From assembly GCA_001295905.1 (NCBI GenBank), contig LJHT01000019.1, positions 155,298 through 219,297 of the forward strand: a stretch of DNA of 64,000 nt, written 5' to 3'. How positions within the stretch are numbered: position 1 is the first letter of the stretch; every line of letters begins with the position of its first letter. This DNA comes from a beta proteobacterium AAP51. GTDB taxonomy: Bacteria > Pseudomonadota > Gammaproteobacteria > Burkholderiales > Burkholderiaceae_C. Of this stretch, positions 1 to 7,578 are shown in pieces. Below the pieces are notes generated by a model, which was not told the DNA's origin, ran no database searches, and saw only the letters and a program-made list of their open reading frames with translations. A program made the position numbers and the translations under genes.

Positions 1-477
1 CTGCCCGAGGTGTGGGCCGACCCGGTGCAGTTGCAGGTGGTGCTGCGCAATCTGCTGGCCAATGCCTTGGATGCGGCCCTGGATGCGGCGGTGGATGCGT
101 CACTCGACACTGCACCCGACGCTGCACGGGCCACCCCGCCGGGCGCTGCCGCCGCCGCGCGGCCCGCCAGGCCCGCGCCGGTGGCCGAGGTGGGCTTGCA
201 GGCCCTGGCCGACGACAGGCAGCTGACCTTCATCGTCACCGACAACGGCCTGGGCCTGAGCCCGGCGATGGCCGCGGCCATTCTCGAGCCGGCCGCCGGC
301 GGCGTGTCCACCAAGGCCGGCGGCATGGGCGTGGGCCTGAGCATCTGCCGCGCCATCATCGAGGCCCATGGCGGGCGCCTGTGGGCCGAGCCTGGGCCCC
401 AGGGGCGGCTGTGCTTCACGCTGCCGCTGGGCAACCCGGTGCATGATGGCGACCCCATCGCGCGCGCCCAGCCCTGA
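1..477 (+). CDS. Sensor histidine kinase, C-terminal ATPase domain (partial, 5' end outside window)
   Basis: The reading frame is open from the first base, so only the last 158 residues are present. They form the HATPase_c domain of a two-component sensor kinase: an N-box (LRNLLANALDAA), a G1 box (DNGLGLSP) and a G2 box (GMGVGLSICRAIIEAHGG), followed by the usual GRLWAEP ending. It would phosphorylate the FixJ-type regulator that starts 27 bases downstream, the two probably being one operon. Odd feature: directly after the N-box there is a roughly 35-residue Ala/Asp/Pro-rich insertion built from imperfect GAT-GCG-GCC type repeats (about bases 70-180), which lengthens the loop between N-box and G1. 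The sensory part and the phospho-accepting histidine are not visible, so the signal cannot be guessed. Confidence 0.9.
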   Translation: MPEVWADPVQLQVVLRNLLANALDAALDAAVDASLDTAPDAARATPPGAAAAARPARPAPVAEVGLQALADDRQLTFIVTDNGLGLSPAMAAAILEPAAGGVSTKAGGMGVGLSICRAIIEAHGGRLWAEPGPQGRLCFTLPLGNPVHDGDPIARAQP

Positions 478-504
478 GCGCTGTATCCCTGAGCCCCCAG
501 CCCC

Positions 505-1134
505 ATGCACGCCCAGACCGTCTTCATCGTCGACGACGACGCTGCCGTCCGTGATGCCATGTCCCTGCTGCTCAGCCTGCGGGGCCATGCCAGCGCCTGC
601 TTCGCTTCGGCGGAAGACTTCCTCTCGGCCCTGCAGCCCGGCTGGCGCGGCTGCGTGGTCGCCGACATCCGCATGTCGGGCATGACGGGTCTGGAGCTGC
701 AGGCGCAACTGCGCACGCGCGCACCGCAGCTGCCCGTCATCGTCATCACGGCCCACGGTGACGTCAACGCGGCACGCCAGGCCTTCCTGAACCAGGCCGT
801 GGACTTCATCGAAAAGCCCTTCGACGGCGAACAGCTGCTGCAGGCCATCGCGCGCGCGCTCGGCCGCGCAAGCCCCGCGGCCGCGCCCGAGGCGGCCCCT
901 GCCGAAGGGCCGGGTGAGACGCCGGAAAAGGTGCTGCTGTCGCCGCGCGAATTCGAGGTGATGGAACTGCTGGTGCGCGGCCTGCACAACCGCGCCATTG
1001 CCGACGAACTGGGCATCAGCCACCGCACGGTGGAGGTTCACAAGGCCCGGGTGCTGGACAAGCTCAACGTGCGCAACGTCGTCGAGCTGGTGCGCCTGGT
1101 CGAAGCCCAGAAGGACAAGCCGCCCACCGCCTGA
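505..1134 (+). CDS. FixJ/NarL-family response regulator
   Basis: A 209-residue transcription regulator with an N-terminal receiver domain (acidic pocket IVDDDAAVRD, phospho-acceptor Asp54 in VVADIRM, Thr in VITAHGD, conserved Lys in DFIEKPF) and a C-terminal LuxR-type helix-turn-helix (LSPREFEVMELLVRGLHNRAI onward, then HRTVEVHKARVLDKL). The spacing and the HRTVEVHK helix are typical of the FixJ/TodT/StyR branch. The partner kinase ends 27 bases upstream. A perfect 20-base palindrome 66 bases after the stop (1200-1219) is a plausible dimer target, but that is inference. The regulated pathway is not evident; the small membrane protein downstream is the nearest candidate target. Confidence 0.93.
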   Translation: MHAQTVFIVDDDAAVRDAMSLLLSLRGHASACFASAEDFLSALQPGWRGCVVADIRMSGMTGLELQAQLRTRAPQLPVIVITAHGDVNAARQAFLNQAVDFIEKPFDGEQLLQAIARALGRASPAAAPEAAPAEGPGETPEKVLLSPREFEVMELLVRGLHNRAIADELGISHRTVEVHKARVLDKLNVRNVVELVRLVEAQKDKPPTA

Positions 1135-1199
1135 GCGGCGGACCTCAGGGAACGGCGTAGGAACGACGCGCCCGGCTCGGTTCACCACGCGGTGCGCGC

Positions 1200-1219
1200 C
1201 GTAAGGGCCGGCCCTTACG
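1200..1219. promoter_or_regulatory. Perfect 20-bp palindrome, candidate response-regulator site
   Basis: The sequence CGTAAGGGCC/GGCCCTTACG reads identically on both strands and has no loop, which suits a protein dimer better than an RNA hairpin. Outside it, GCGCGC on both sides (1194-1199 and 1223-1228) extends the symmetry. It lies between the FixJ-type regulator gene and the small gene at 1318. A single half-site CGTAAGG recurs at 1747-1753, ahead of tolB. Binding by the adjacent regulator is inferred, not shown. Confidence 0.5.
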
Positions 1220-1272
1220 TCCGCGCGCGAATGGTCACGGCGGGGCGCTGCCCCTAGCGTTGCGCTTCCGTC

Positions 1273-1295
1273 GACGGATGGCGGTTTCATCCGTC
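1273..1295. promoter_or_regulatory. 8-bp inverted repeat in the leader of the gene at 1318
   Basis: GACGGATG and CATCCGTC flank a 7-base spacer, ending 22 bases before the ATG at 1318. A shorter dyad GGGGC-GCT-GCCCC stands just upstream (1242-1254). Either could be an operator or a leader hairpin; nothing in the sequence decides between them. Confidence 0.35.
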
Positions 1296-1317
1296 CGAGC
1301 CCTCCGAGACCGCAGCC

Positions 1318-1644
1318 ATGAACCGAATCTGGCCCGCCCTGCTGCCCGAACTGAAGCGCTTCCCATCGGCCGAGCGCGACCAGGCCGTGAAGACGGCCAG
1401 GCAGACGCCGTTGGAAGCGCTGGAGCTGGCCGCCACGGCTGCCGGGCTGGTGGCGGTGACGGCTCTCACGAAGCTGGCCCTCAATGTGGCCACCAGTGCA
1501 CCCGATCTGGCGTCGCGCCTGGAAGGTGCGCTGCTGAACTTCGCGGTGGCCTTGCCGATGCTCGTGGCCGTGCTCGGGCCGGTGCACCTGCGCCGCGTGC
1601 GCCGCGGGCTGAGAGACCAGCTGACCCGCCGCGAAGGCGCCTGA
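1318..1644 (+). CDS. Small membrane protein of unknown function
   Basis: A 108-residue protein that I do not recognise. Residues 1-30 are charged and hydrophilic; two hydrophobic stretches follow (about residues 34-56, ALELAATAAGLVAVTALTKL, and 70-90, LLNFAVALPMLVAVLG), and the C-terminus is strongly basic (HLRRVRRGLRDQLTRREGA), which suggests a two-pass inner-membrane protein with a cytoplasmic tail. It follows the two-component pair on the same strand after a 183-base gap that holds three dyads, so it may be the regulated target of that system. No domain family is evident. Confidence 0.6.
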   Translation: MNRIWPALLPELKRFPSAERDQAVKTARQTPLEALELAATAAGLVAVTALTKLALNVATSAPDLASRLEGALLNFAVALPMLVAVLGPVHLRRVRRGLRDQLTRREGA

Positions 1645-1825
1645 AGCGCACGGGCCGTGCTTTGGCCCGAAGCACCGCAAGCCCAAAGGACTTGCCCACC
1701 CCTCATCGTGCTTGCGCGGCGTGTGCGGGCTGGGTGCGTGAAGGCCCGTAAGGAAGCCCGGCCGAGGGTGCGCACTTGGGTGCATCGGTTTGACGGTGCC
1801 CCTGCCGCCCGCTGCAATGCGGGCA

Positions 1826-3121
1826 ATGTTGAACCCCGCCACGCCCCTGCGCCGCCACGCCTTGAAGCGCCTGGGCCTGTGCGCCGCGCTCTCGGTGGCC
1901 GGCCTGCCGGCGGCTCATGCCGCAACGCGCCTGGAGATCGTCGGCGTCGGCGCGACCCGGGTGACGGTGATCGTGGCGCCCTTCGACGGCGATGTCGCGG
2001 GTGCCGGCGCGGATGACAGCCACGCCGAAGCCGCCTTCCACCGCGTGCTGGCACAGGATTTCGAGCGCAGCGGCCTGCTGCGCCCGTTGGAAGCCACCCC
2101 CGAGCTGGCCGGCGCGATGGACGCGCGCGTGCAGGGCAGCGTGCAGCCCTTGCCCGATGGCCAGCTCAGCGTGCGCTGGACGCTGTGGGACCCCTTGCGC
2201 CGCGTGGAGCTGGCCACGCAGCAGCTCAAGGCCACGCCGGCCGAGCGTCGGCTGGTGGCCCACCGCATTGCCGACACGGTGCAGGAACTGCTGACCGGCG
2301 TGCGCGGCGTGAACGCCACGCGCATCGCCTACATCGTGCAGGACGGCGCGCGCCACCTGCTGAAGGTGGCCGACGCCGACGGCCACAACCACCGCACCGC
2401 GCTGACGAGTCACGAGTCCATCATCAGCCCGGCCTGGTCGCCGCAGGGCGACGAGCTGGCCTATGTGTCGTTCGAGCAAGGCCGTGCGCAGGTGTGGGTG
2501 CAGGCACTGAAGACCGGCCGCCGCCAGGCGCTGGCGGCCTACCGGGGCTCGAACAGCGCGCCGGCCTGGTCGCCCGATGGCCGGCAGGTGGCCTTCGCCT
2601 CGTCGCGCGATGGCACCACGCAGCTCTTCATCGTCGCGCGCGACGGCGGTTCGCCGCGCCGCGTGGCGCCCAGCACCGCCATCGACACCGAGCCCGCCTG
2701 GGCGCCGGACGGCCGCAGCCTCTACTTCACCAGCGACCGCGGCGGCAGCCCGCAGATCTACCGCGTGGGGCTCGAAAGCGGGGTGGTCGAGCGCGTGAGC
2801 TTCGACGCCTACAGCGTCAGCCCCAGCATCAGCCCGCAAGGCGACAAGCTCGCCTACATCTCGAACCAGGAAGGCGCGCTGCGTGTGGTGGTCAAGACCC
2901 TGGCTTCGGGCGCGGTGAAGACCGTCACGCGTTCGGTCGAGGACGAGCGGCCCAGCTTCGCCCCGAACGGCCGCCTGCTGGTCTATGCCACCCGCGAAGG
3001 GCGTCGCGACCTGCTGATGACGAGTTCGATCGACGGCCGCGTGCAGACCCGCCTGCTCGGCACCCTGGCCGATGTGCGTGAGCCCGCCTGGGGCCCGTGG
3101 CCGGAGGCGCGCACGGGCTGA
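1826..3121 (+). CDS. tolB: TolB, periplasmic beta-propeller of the Tol-Pal system
   Basis: TolB is the periplasmic partner of Pal in the Tol-Pal envelope complex used in outer-membrane constriction and integrity. The protein (431 residues from this ATG) has an exported N-terminus (HALKRLGLCAALSVAGLPAAHA), an N-terminal alpha/beta domain (VIVAPFDGD ... RVLAQDFERSGLLRP) and a C-terminal propeller with the repeated WSPDG/WAPDG/ISPQG motifs. pal follows 89 bases downstream with its own ribosome binding site. ATGs in frame at 1790 and 1817 are possible alternative starts; 1826 gives the most normal signal peptide. tolQRA and cpoB are not next to it, unlike the usual order, so this pair may be a second copy or a relocated piece. 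Confidence 0.87.
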   Translation: MLNPATPLRRHALKRLGLCAALSVAGLPAAHAATRLEIVGVGATRVTVIVAPFDGDVAGAGADDSHAEAAFHRVLAQDFERSGLLRPLEATPELAGAMDARVQGSVQPLPDGQLSVRWTLWDPLRRVELATQQLKATPAERRLVAHRIADTVQELLTGVRGVNATRIAYIVQDGARHLLKVADADGHNHRTALTSHESIISPAWSPQGDELAYVSFEQGRAQVWVQALKTGRRQALAAYRGSNSAPAWSPDGRQVAFASSRDGTTQLFIVARDGGSPRRVAPSTAIDTEPAWAPDGRSLYFTSDRGGSPQIYRVGLESGVVERVSFDAYSVSPSISPQGDKLAYISNQEGALRVVVKTLASGAVKTVTRSVEDERPSFAPNGRLLVYATREGRRDLLMTSSIDGRVQTRLLGTLADVREPAWGPWPEARTG

Positions 3122-3210
3122 TGGCGCCCGGGCCCTGCAGCCCGACCCTTTCGCTTTTCCCTTGGACCTGGTGTCCGTGTTCTTTGGCCTTCAACCCTGG
3201 AGAGATCTTC

Positions 3211-3759
3211 ATGACCCGTCTGCTCGTTTCGCTTTCGCTCGTTGCCGCAGCCACCGCGCTGGTGGGTTGCGCTTCCAAGACGCCGCTGGCCAGCGCGCCC
3301 GCGGCCGCGCCCGTGGCCGCCGCCGCGCCGGCCCAGACCGCCACCGCGCCGGCCGCGCAGACGGGTGCCACCGGCACCGGCGACGTGGCTGCCGTGGACC
3401 TCACGCGCCAGGCCAACGCGTCCTTCGCCGAGCTGTCGCGCATGGTCTATTTCGACTTCGACAGCTTCGCCATCCGGCCCGACTTCAAGCCCGTGGTCGA
3501 CGGCCATGCGCGCCGCCTGGCCAGCGAGCGCAACGGGCGCCTGGTGATCGCCGGCCACGCCGACGAGCGCGGCAGCCGCGAATACAACCTGGCCCTGGGC
3601 CAGAAGCGCGCCGATGCCGTGGCCCGCAGCATCGTGCTGCTGGGTGGCGATGCCGCGCGCATCGAGACCGTGAGCTTCGGCGAAGAGCGTCCCAAGGCGC
3701 AGGGCCGCAGCGAAGAGGCCTGGGCGCAGAACCGCCGCGCCGAGCTGCAGAAGCAGTAA
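3211..3759 (+). CDS. pal: Pal, peptidoglycan-associated lipoprotein
   Basis: A 182-residue outer-membrane lipoprotein that anchors the outer membrane to peptidoglycan and docks with TolB. The lipobox ends LVGC with the lipidated Cys at residue 20; an Ala/Pro-rich linker follows (about residues 28-60), then an OmpA-like domain with the YFDFDSFAIRPDF and GHADERGSREYNLALGQKRAD peptidoglycan-binding motifs. The ATG at 3211 is preceded by GGAGAG and gives the exact lipoprotein signal, so the longer upstream frame is rejected. It forms a unit with tolB. Confidence 0.96.
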   Translation: MTRLLVSLSLVAAATALVGCASKTPLASAPAAAPVAAAAPAQTATAPAAQTGATGTGDVAAVDLTRQANASFAELSRMVYFDFDSFAIRPDFKPVVDGHARRLASERNGRLVIAGHADERGSREYNLALGQKRADAVARSIVLLGGDAARIETVSFGEERPKAQGRSEEAWAQNRRAELQKQ

Positions 3760-3904
3760 GGCCCGCAAGCGAGCCCCGGCACGCGGCCCTGCGGCACGTG
3801 CCTGGCGTCACGCGGGCCCGGCCGGCGGGCGGCCTGTGTTAGCTTCGTCGGGCGGCAGCGGCAGGAACGCCTTGCCGGCCTGCCCTTCCGCCCGACCGCT
3901 GCCC

Positions 3905-4429
3905 ATGGCCCGCCTGCCCTACGCCGACCTCACCCACCCCGAAGCCGCGCCGCTGGTGCAGCGCATCGTGGCCGAACGCGGCAGCGTGCTGCACCTCTAC
4001 CAGATGCTGCTGCACAGCCCGCCGCTGGCCGAAGGCTGGTTGAACTACCTCACGGCGGTGCGGCAGAAACTCAGCCTCAGCGGCGCGCTGCGCGAGCTGG
4101 TCATCATGCGCGTGGCCGTGCTCAACGGTGCGCCCTACGAAGCCTTGCAGCACGCCCCCATCGCGCTGCAGGAAGGCCTGACGCAGGCCCAGCTGGATGC
4201 CCTGGCCGAGTGGCAAGGCAGCCCGCTCTTCAGCGACACCGAACGCGCGGTGCTGCGGCTGACCGACGCGATGACGCGCGACATCCACTTCGCCCCCGAG
4301 ATCATGGCCGCCGTGCGCAGCGCCCTGGGCGAGCGCGGCGCGGTGGAAGTGGCGGCCACCATCGCGGCCTACAACATGGTCTCGCGTTTCCTCGAGGCGC
4401 TGCAGATCCACGCCGACGACCCGCGCTGA
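3905..4429 (+). CDS. Carboxymuconolactone decarboxylase (AhpD-like) family protein
   Basis: A 174-residue all-helical protein of the CMD/AhpD fold. The core (LNYLTAVRQKLSLSGALRELVIMRVAVLNGAPYEALQHAPIALQEGLTQ, split here by helices) matches the family, but the CxxC pair that gives AhpD its peroxidase-reducing activity is absent: the position reads NGAPYEALQH. It is therefore closer to the decarboxylase-like/uncharacterised branch than to a peroxidase. It precedes a short-chain dehydrogenase by 25 bases on the same strand, suggesting a shared transcript. Substrate unknown. Confidence 0.8.
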   Translation: MARLPYADLTHPEAAPLVQRIVAERGSVLHLYQMLLHSPPLAEGWLNYLTAVRQKLSLSGALRELVIMRVAVLNGAPYEALQHAPIALQEGLTQAQLDALAEWQGSPLFSDTERAVLRLTDAMTRDIHFAPEIMAAVRSALGERGAVEVAATIAAYNMVSRFLEALQIHADDPR

Positions 4430-4454
4430 GCGCACGTCTTCCGAAAGCCGCCCG

Positions 4455-5219
4455 ATGAATACGCCTGCACCTTCGACTGCACCCTCGATGTCGGCCACGC
4501 CGCCGCAGCACGCCCACGGGCTGCAGGGCCGCCGCATCGCCGTCACGGGCGGCCTGGGCCGCCTGGGCCAGCAACTGGGCCTGCTGCTGGCCGCCCGTGG
4601 CGCGCAGGTGGCGCTGATCGACCGCCATGCCGCGGCGGCTGCCGGCGCCCATGCAGCTACGGCGCCCGGCGTGGCCGTGGTGGCTGGCATCGACCTGGCC
4701 GACGAGGCCGCCGCCGCGGCCGGCCTGCAGCAGGCCGCCGCAGCGCTGGGCGGGCTGGACGGCCTGGTGAACGTGGCCGGCGGTTTCGCCTGGGAGAAGA
4801 TCGAAGGCGGCCACGCCAGCACCTGGGACGCGCAATACACCATGAACCTGCGCAGCGCCGTGCTGGCCAGCCAGGCGGCGCTGCCGCTGCTGCTGGGCCA
4901 GCCCGGGGCGGCCATCGTCAACGTGGGCGCGGCCGCCGCGCAGAAGGCCGGCGTGGGCATGGGCGCCTACGCGGCGGCCAAGGCCGGTGTGGCGCGCTTC
5001 ACCGAAGCGCTGGCCGAAGAGTTCAAGACCCGCGGCCTGCGCGTGAATGCCGTGCTGCCCAGCGTGCTGGACACGCCTGCCAACCGTGCCGACATGCCCG
5101 ACGCCGACCCGCGGCTGTGGGTGAGCACCGATGAATTGGCGCGCGTGATCGCCTTCCTGCTCAGCGACGAGGCCTCGGCCATCACCGGCGCCAGCCTGCC
5201 TGTGACCGGGCGCGTGTAG
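4455..5219 (+). CDS. Short-chain dehydrogenase/reductase
   Basis: A 254-residue SDR oxidoreductase. It has the nucleotide-binding glycine motif (TGGLGRLGQQLG), an Asp after beta-2 (ALIDRHAA) favouring NAD(H), the NVAGG motif, and the catalytic YAAAKAG (Tyr-x3-Lys) preceded by a region where the usual Ser is replaced by a small-residue run (VNVGAAAAQKAG). The end (SAITGASLPVTGRV) is the normal SDR C-terminus. The lost catalytic Ser makes its activity less certain. It lies between the AhpD-like gene and the quinoprotein dehydrogenase; a role in oxidising or reducing an alcohol-derived aldehyde is only a contextual guess. Confidence 0.85.
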   Translation: MNTPAPSTAPSMSATPPQHAHGLQGRRIAVTGGLGRLGQQLGLLLAARGAQVALIDRHAAAAAGAHAATAPGVAVVAGIDLADEAAAAAGLQQAAAALGGLDGLVNVAGGFAWEKIEGGHASTWDAQYTMNLRSAVLASQAALPLLLGQPGAAIVNVGAAAAQKAGVGMGAYAAAKAGVARFTEALAEEFKTRGLRVNAVLPSVLDTPANRADMPDADPRLWVSTDELARVIAFLLSDEASAITGASLPVTGRV

Positions 5220-5405
5220 ATGCGTCTCGGCGCGTCCAGGCGTTGATGGGGCGTCCCCCCTGTGGCGCACGGCGCCATGGCCTTCGGGTAAACACGTTGT
5301 AGGCAGGGCCGGCGCCAGGCCGCAAGCTCAGGGCCGCGCGCTCCGGGCCGCTGGCTTGCGGGTGTGCATCACAAGCTCATCCAGAAGCCCACGCAGGAGA
5401 CACGC

Positions 5406-7550
5406 ATGCAGAAGTACGCCCTGGCCGTCCTGGCCTGTGCGATGGCACTCACTTCGCTGGCCACGGCGCAAGCCCCGGCAGCATCCCCACAAGCCCCGGC
5501 AGCGGCCGCACCCGCCAAGAAAGGCTCGCCCGCGCACATCCGGGCCGCCACTGCGCGCGTGGACACGCGCTTCATCCGCGCCAACGCCCGCACCACCGCC
5601 GACTGGCCCAGCTACGGCCTGGACCACGCCGAAACCCGCTTCTCGCGGCTGAAGCAGATCAACACCGCCAACGTCGGCCAGCTGGGCCTGGCCTGGAGCT
5701 ACAACCTCGAAAGCACGCGCGGCGTCGAGGCCACGCCGGTGGTGGTGGACGGCATCATGTACGTCACCGCCAGCTGGAGCATCGTGCACGCCATCAACGT
5801 GCGCACCGGCCAGCGCCTGTGGAGCTTCGACCCGCAGGTCGACCGCGGCGGCGGCTACAAGGGCTGCTGCGATGTGGTGAACCGCGGCGTGGCCGTCTAC
5901 CAGGGCAAGGTGTTCGTCGCCAGCTACGACGGCCGCCTGTTCGGGCTGGACGCCGCCACCGGCGCCAAGGTGTGGGAGGTGGACACCATCATCGACCGCA
6001 AGTTCAGCTACACCATCACCGGCGCGCCGCGCGTCTACAAGGGCAAGGTCATCATCGGCAACGGCGGGGCTGAATACGGCGTGCGCGGCTACATCACCGC
6101 CTATGACGCACAAAGCGGCAAGCAGCAGTGGCGCTGGTTCACGGTGCCGGGCGACCCCAGCAAGCCTTTCGAAGACGAGAGCATGGCCCGCGCGGCCAAG
6201 ACCTGGGACCCTTCGGTGAAGTACTGGGAAGCCGGCGGCGGCGGCACGGCCTGGGACACCATGGCCTTCGACCCCGAGCTGAACCTGATGTACGTGGGCA
6301 CAGGCAACGGCAGCCCCTGGGCGCAGAAGCTGCGCAGCCCCGCCGGTGGCGACAACCTCTACCTCGCCAGCCTGGTGGCGCTGAACCCCGACACCGGGCA
6401 GTACGTCTGGCACTACCAGCAGACGCCGGGCGACAACTGGGACTTCACCTCCACGCAGCCGATGATCCTGGCCGACCTGAAGATCGGCGGCAAGGACCGC
6501 AAGGTCATCCTGCACGCGCCGAAGAACGGCTTCTTCTTCGTCGTCGACCGCAAGACCGGCGAGTTCATCTCGGCGAAGAATTTCGTCGACGTGAACTGGG
6601 CCAGCGGCTACGACGCCAAGGGCCGGCCCATCGAGACCGAGATCGCGCGCGTGGCCGACCGGCCGCGGGAGATCATCCCCAGCCCCTATGGCGCGCGCAA
6701 CTGGCATTCCATGAGCTTCAACCCGCAGACGGGGCTGGTGTACATGCCGGTGCAGAACGTGCCCGTCACGCTGCTGGACAACAAGAACTGGAAGTTCAAC
6801 GCCGCCAGCCCGCTGGAGCCGCACAGCAACCTGGGCTGGAACCTGGCCACCTTCGCCAACGCCGAGCCGCCCAAGAGCGCACCCTTCGGCCGCCTGCTGG
6901 CCTGGGACCCGGTGGCGCAGAAGGAACGCTGGCGCGTGGAGAACGTGTCGCCCTGGAACGGCGGCACGCTCACCACGGCCGGCAACCTGGTGTTCCAGGG
7001 CACGGCCGACGGCCGCTTCATCGCCTACGACGCGCGCGACGGCAAGAAGCTCTGGGAAACGCCCACCGGCACCGGCGTCATCGCCGCGCCCAGCACCTAC
7101 CTGGTCGACGGCAAGCAGTACGTGAGCATCGCCGTGGGCTGGGGCGGTGTGTACGGCCACACCGCGCGCCACACCGACCGCCAGGGCCCGGGCACCGTCT
7201 ACACCTTCGTCGTCGGCGGCCAGGCGAAGGCGCCCGACTTCGTGGCCTACCGCCTGGGTGAACTGGTGCAGGGCGTGCCCTACGACAAGAACCATGTGAC
7301 GGAAGGCACCGCGCTGTATGTGAGCAACTGCGTCTTCTGCCACGGCGTGCCGGGTGTTGACCGCGGCGGCAACATCCCGAACCTGGGCTATTCGTCGCAG
7401 GGCGTCATCGCCAACCTCGACAAGTTCATGTTCGGGGCGCTGGCGAAGAACGGCATGCCCGATTTCACCGGCAAGCTGCAGCCGGCCGACGCGGAGAAGC
7501 TCAAGGCCTTCATCCAGGGCACGGCCGACGCCATACGGCCGAAGAAGTAG
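5406..7550 (+). CDS. PQQ-dependent quinohaemoprotein alcohol dehydrogenase
   Basis: A periplasmic 714-residue type II alcohol dehydrogenase that oxidises alcohols with pyrroloquinoline quinone and passes electrons to a fused C-terminal cytochrome c. Seen: signal peptide ending ATAQA; propeller repeats (LDAATGAKVWEVDT, YDARDGKKLWETPTG); the adjacent cysteines Cys154-Cys155 of the PQQ pocket; catalytic Asp346 in GDNWDFT; haem motif CVFCH at 642-646. The residue two after the catalytic Asp is Thr, not the Asp of XoxF-type lanthanide enzymes, so a calcium enzyme is predicted. The ATG has AGGAGA just upstream, in preference to the ATG at 5364. No PQQ synthesis genes are nearby. Confidence 0.93.
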   Translation: MQKYALAVLACAMALTSLATAQAPAASPQAPAAAAPAKKGSPAHIRAATARVDTRFIRANARTTADWPSYGLDHAETRFSRLKQINTANVGQLGLAWSYNLESTRGVEATPVVVDGIMYVTASWSIVHAINVRTGQRLWSFDPQVDRGGGYKGCCDVVNRGVAVYQGKVFVASYDGRLFGLDAATGAKVWEVDTIIDRKFSYTITGAPRVYKGKVIIGNGGAEYGVRGYITAYDAQSGKQQWRWFTVPGDPSKPFEDESMARAAKTWDPSVKYWEAGGGGTAWDTMAFDPELNLMYVGTGNGSPWAQKLRSPAGGDNLYLASLVALNPDTGQYVWHYQQTPGDNWDFTSTQPMILADLKIGGKDRKVILHAPKNGFFFVVDRKTGEFISAKNFVDVNWASGYDAKGRPIETEIARVADRPREIIPSPYGARNWHSMSFNPQTGLVYMPVQNVPVTLLDNKNWKFNAASPLEPHSNLGWNLATFANAEPPKSAPFGRLLAWDPVAQKERWRVENVSPWNGGTLTTAGNLVFQGTADGRFIAYDARDGKKLWETPTGTGVIAAPSTYLVDGKQYVSIAVGWGGVYGHTARHTDRQGPGTVYTFVVGGQAKAPDFVAYRLGELVQGVPYDKNHVTEGTALYVSNCVFCHGVPGVDRGGNIPNLGYSSQGVIANLDKFMFGALAKNGMPDFTGKLQPADAEKLKAFIQGTADAIRPKK

Positions 7551-7578
7551 GCGCTGCGCGGCCGGCCATCAAGGCCCC

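Noticed and set aside
100..2839. Long leftward open frames over the two-component genes and tolB
   Set aside because: The opposite strand carries clear HATPase, receiver and TolB motifs; the leftward frames show no domain and low-complexity His/Gly/Arg sequence.
3905..4429. AhpD alkylhydroperoxidase
   Set aside because: The CxxC motif required for that activity is absent.
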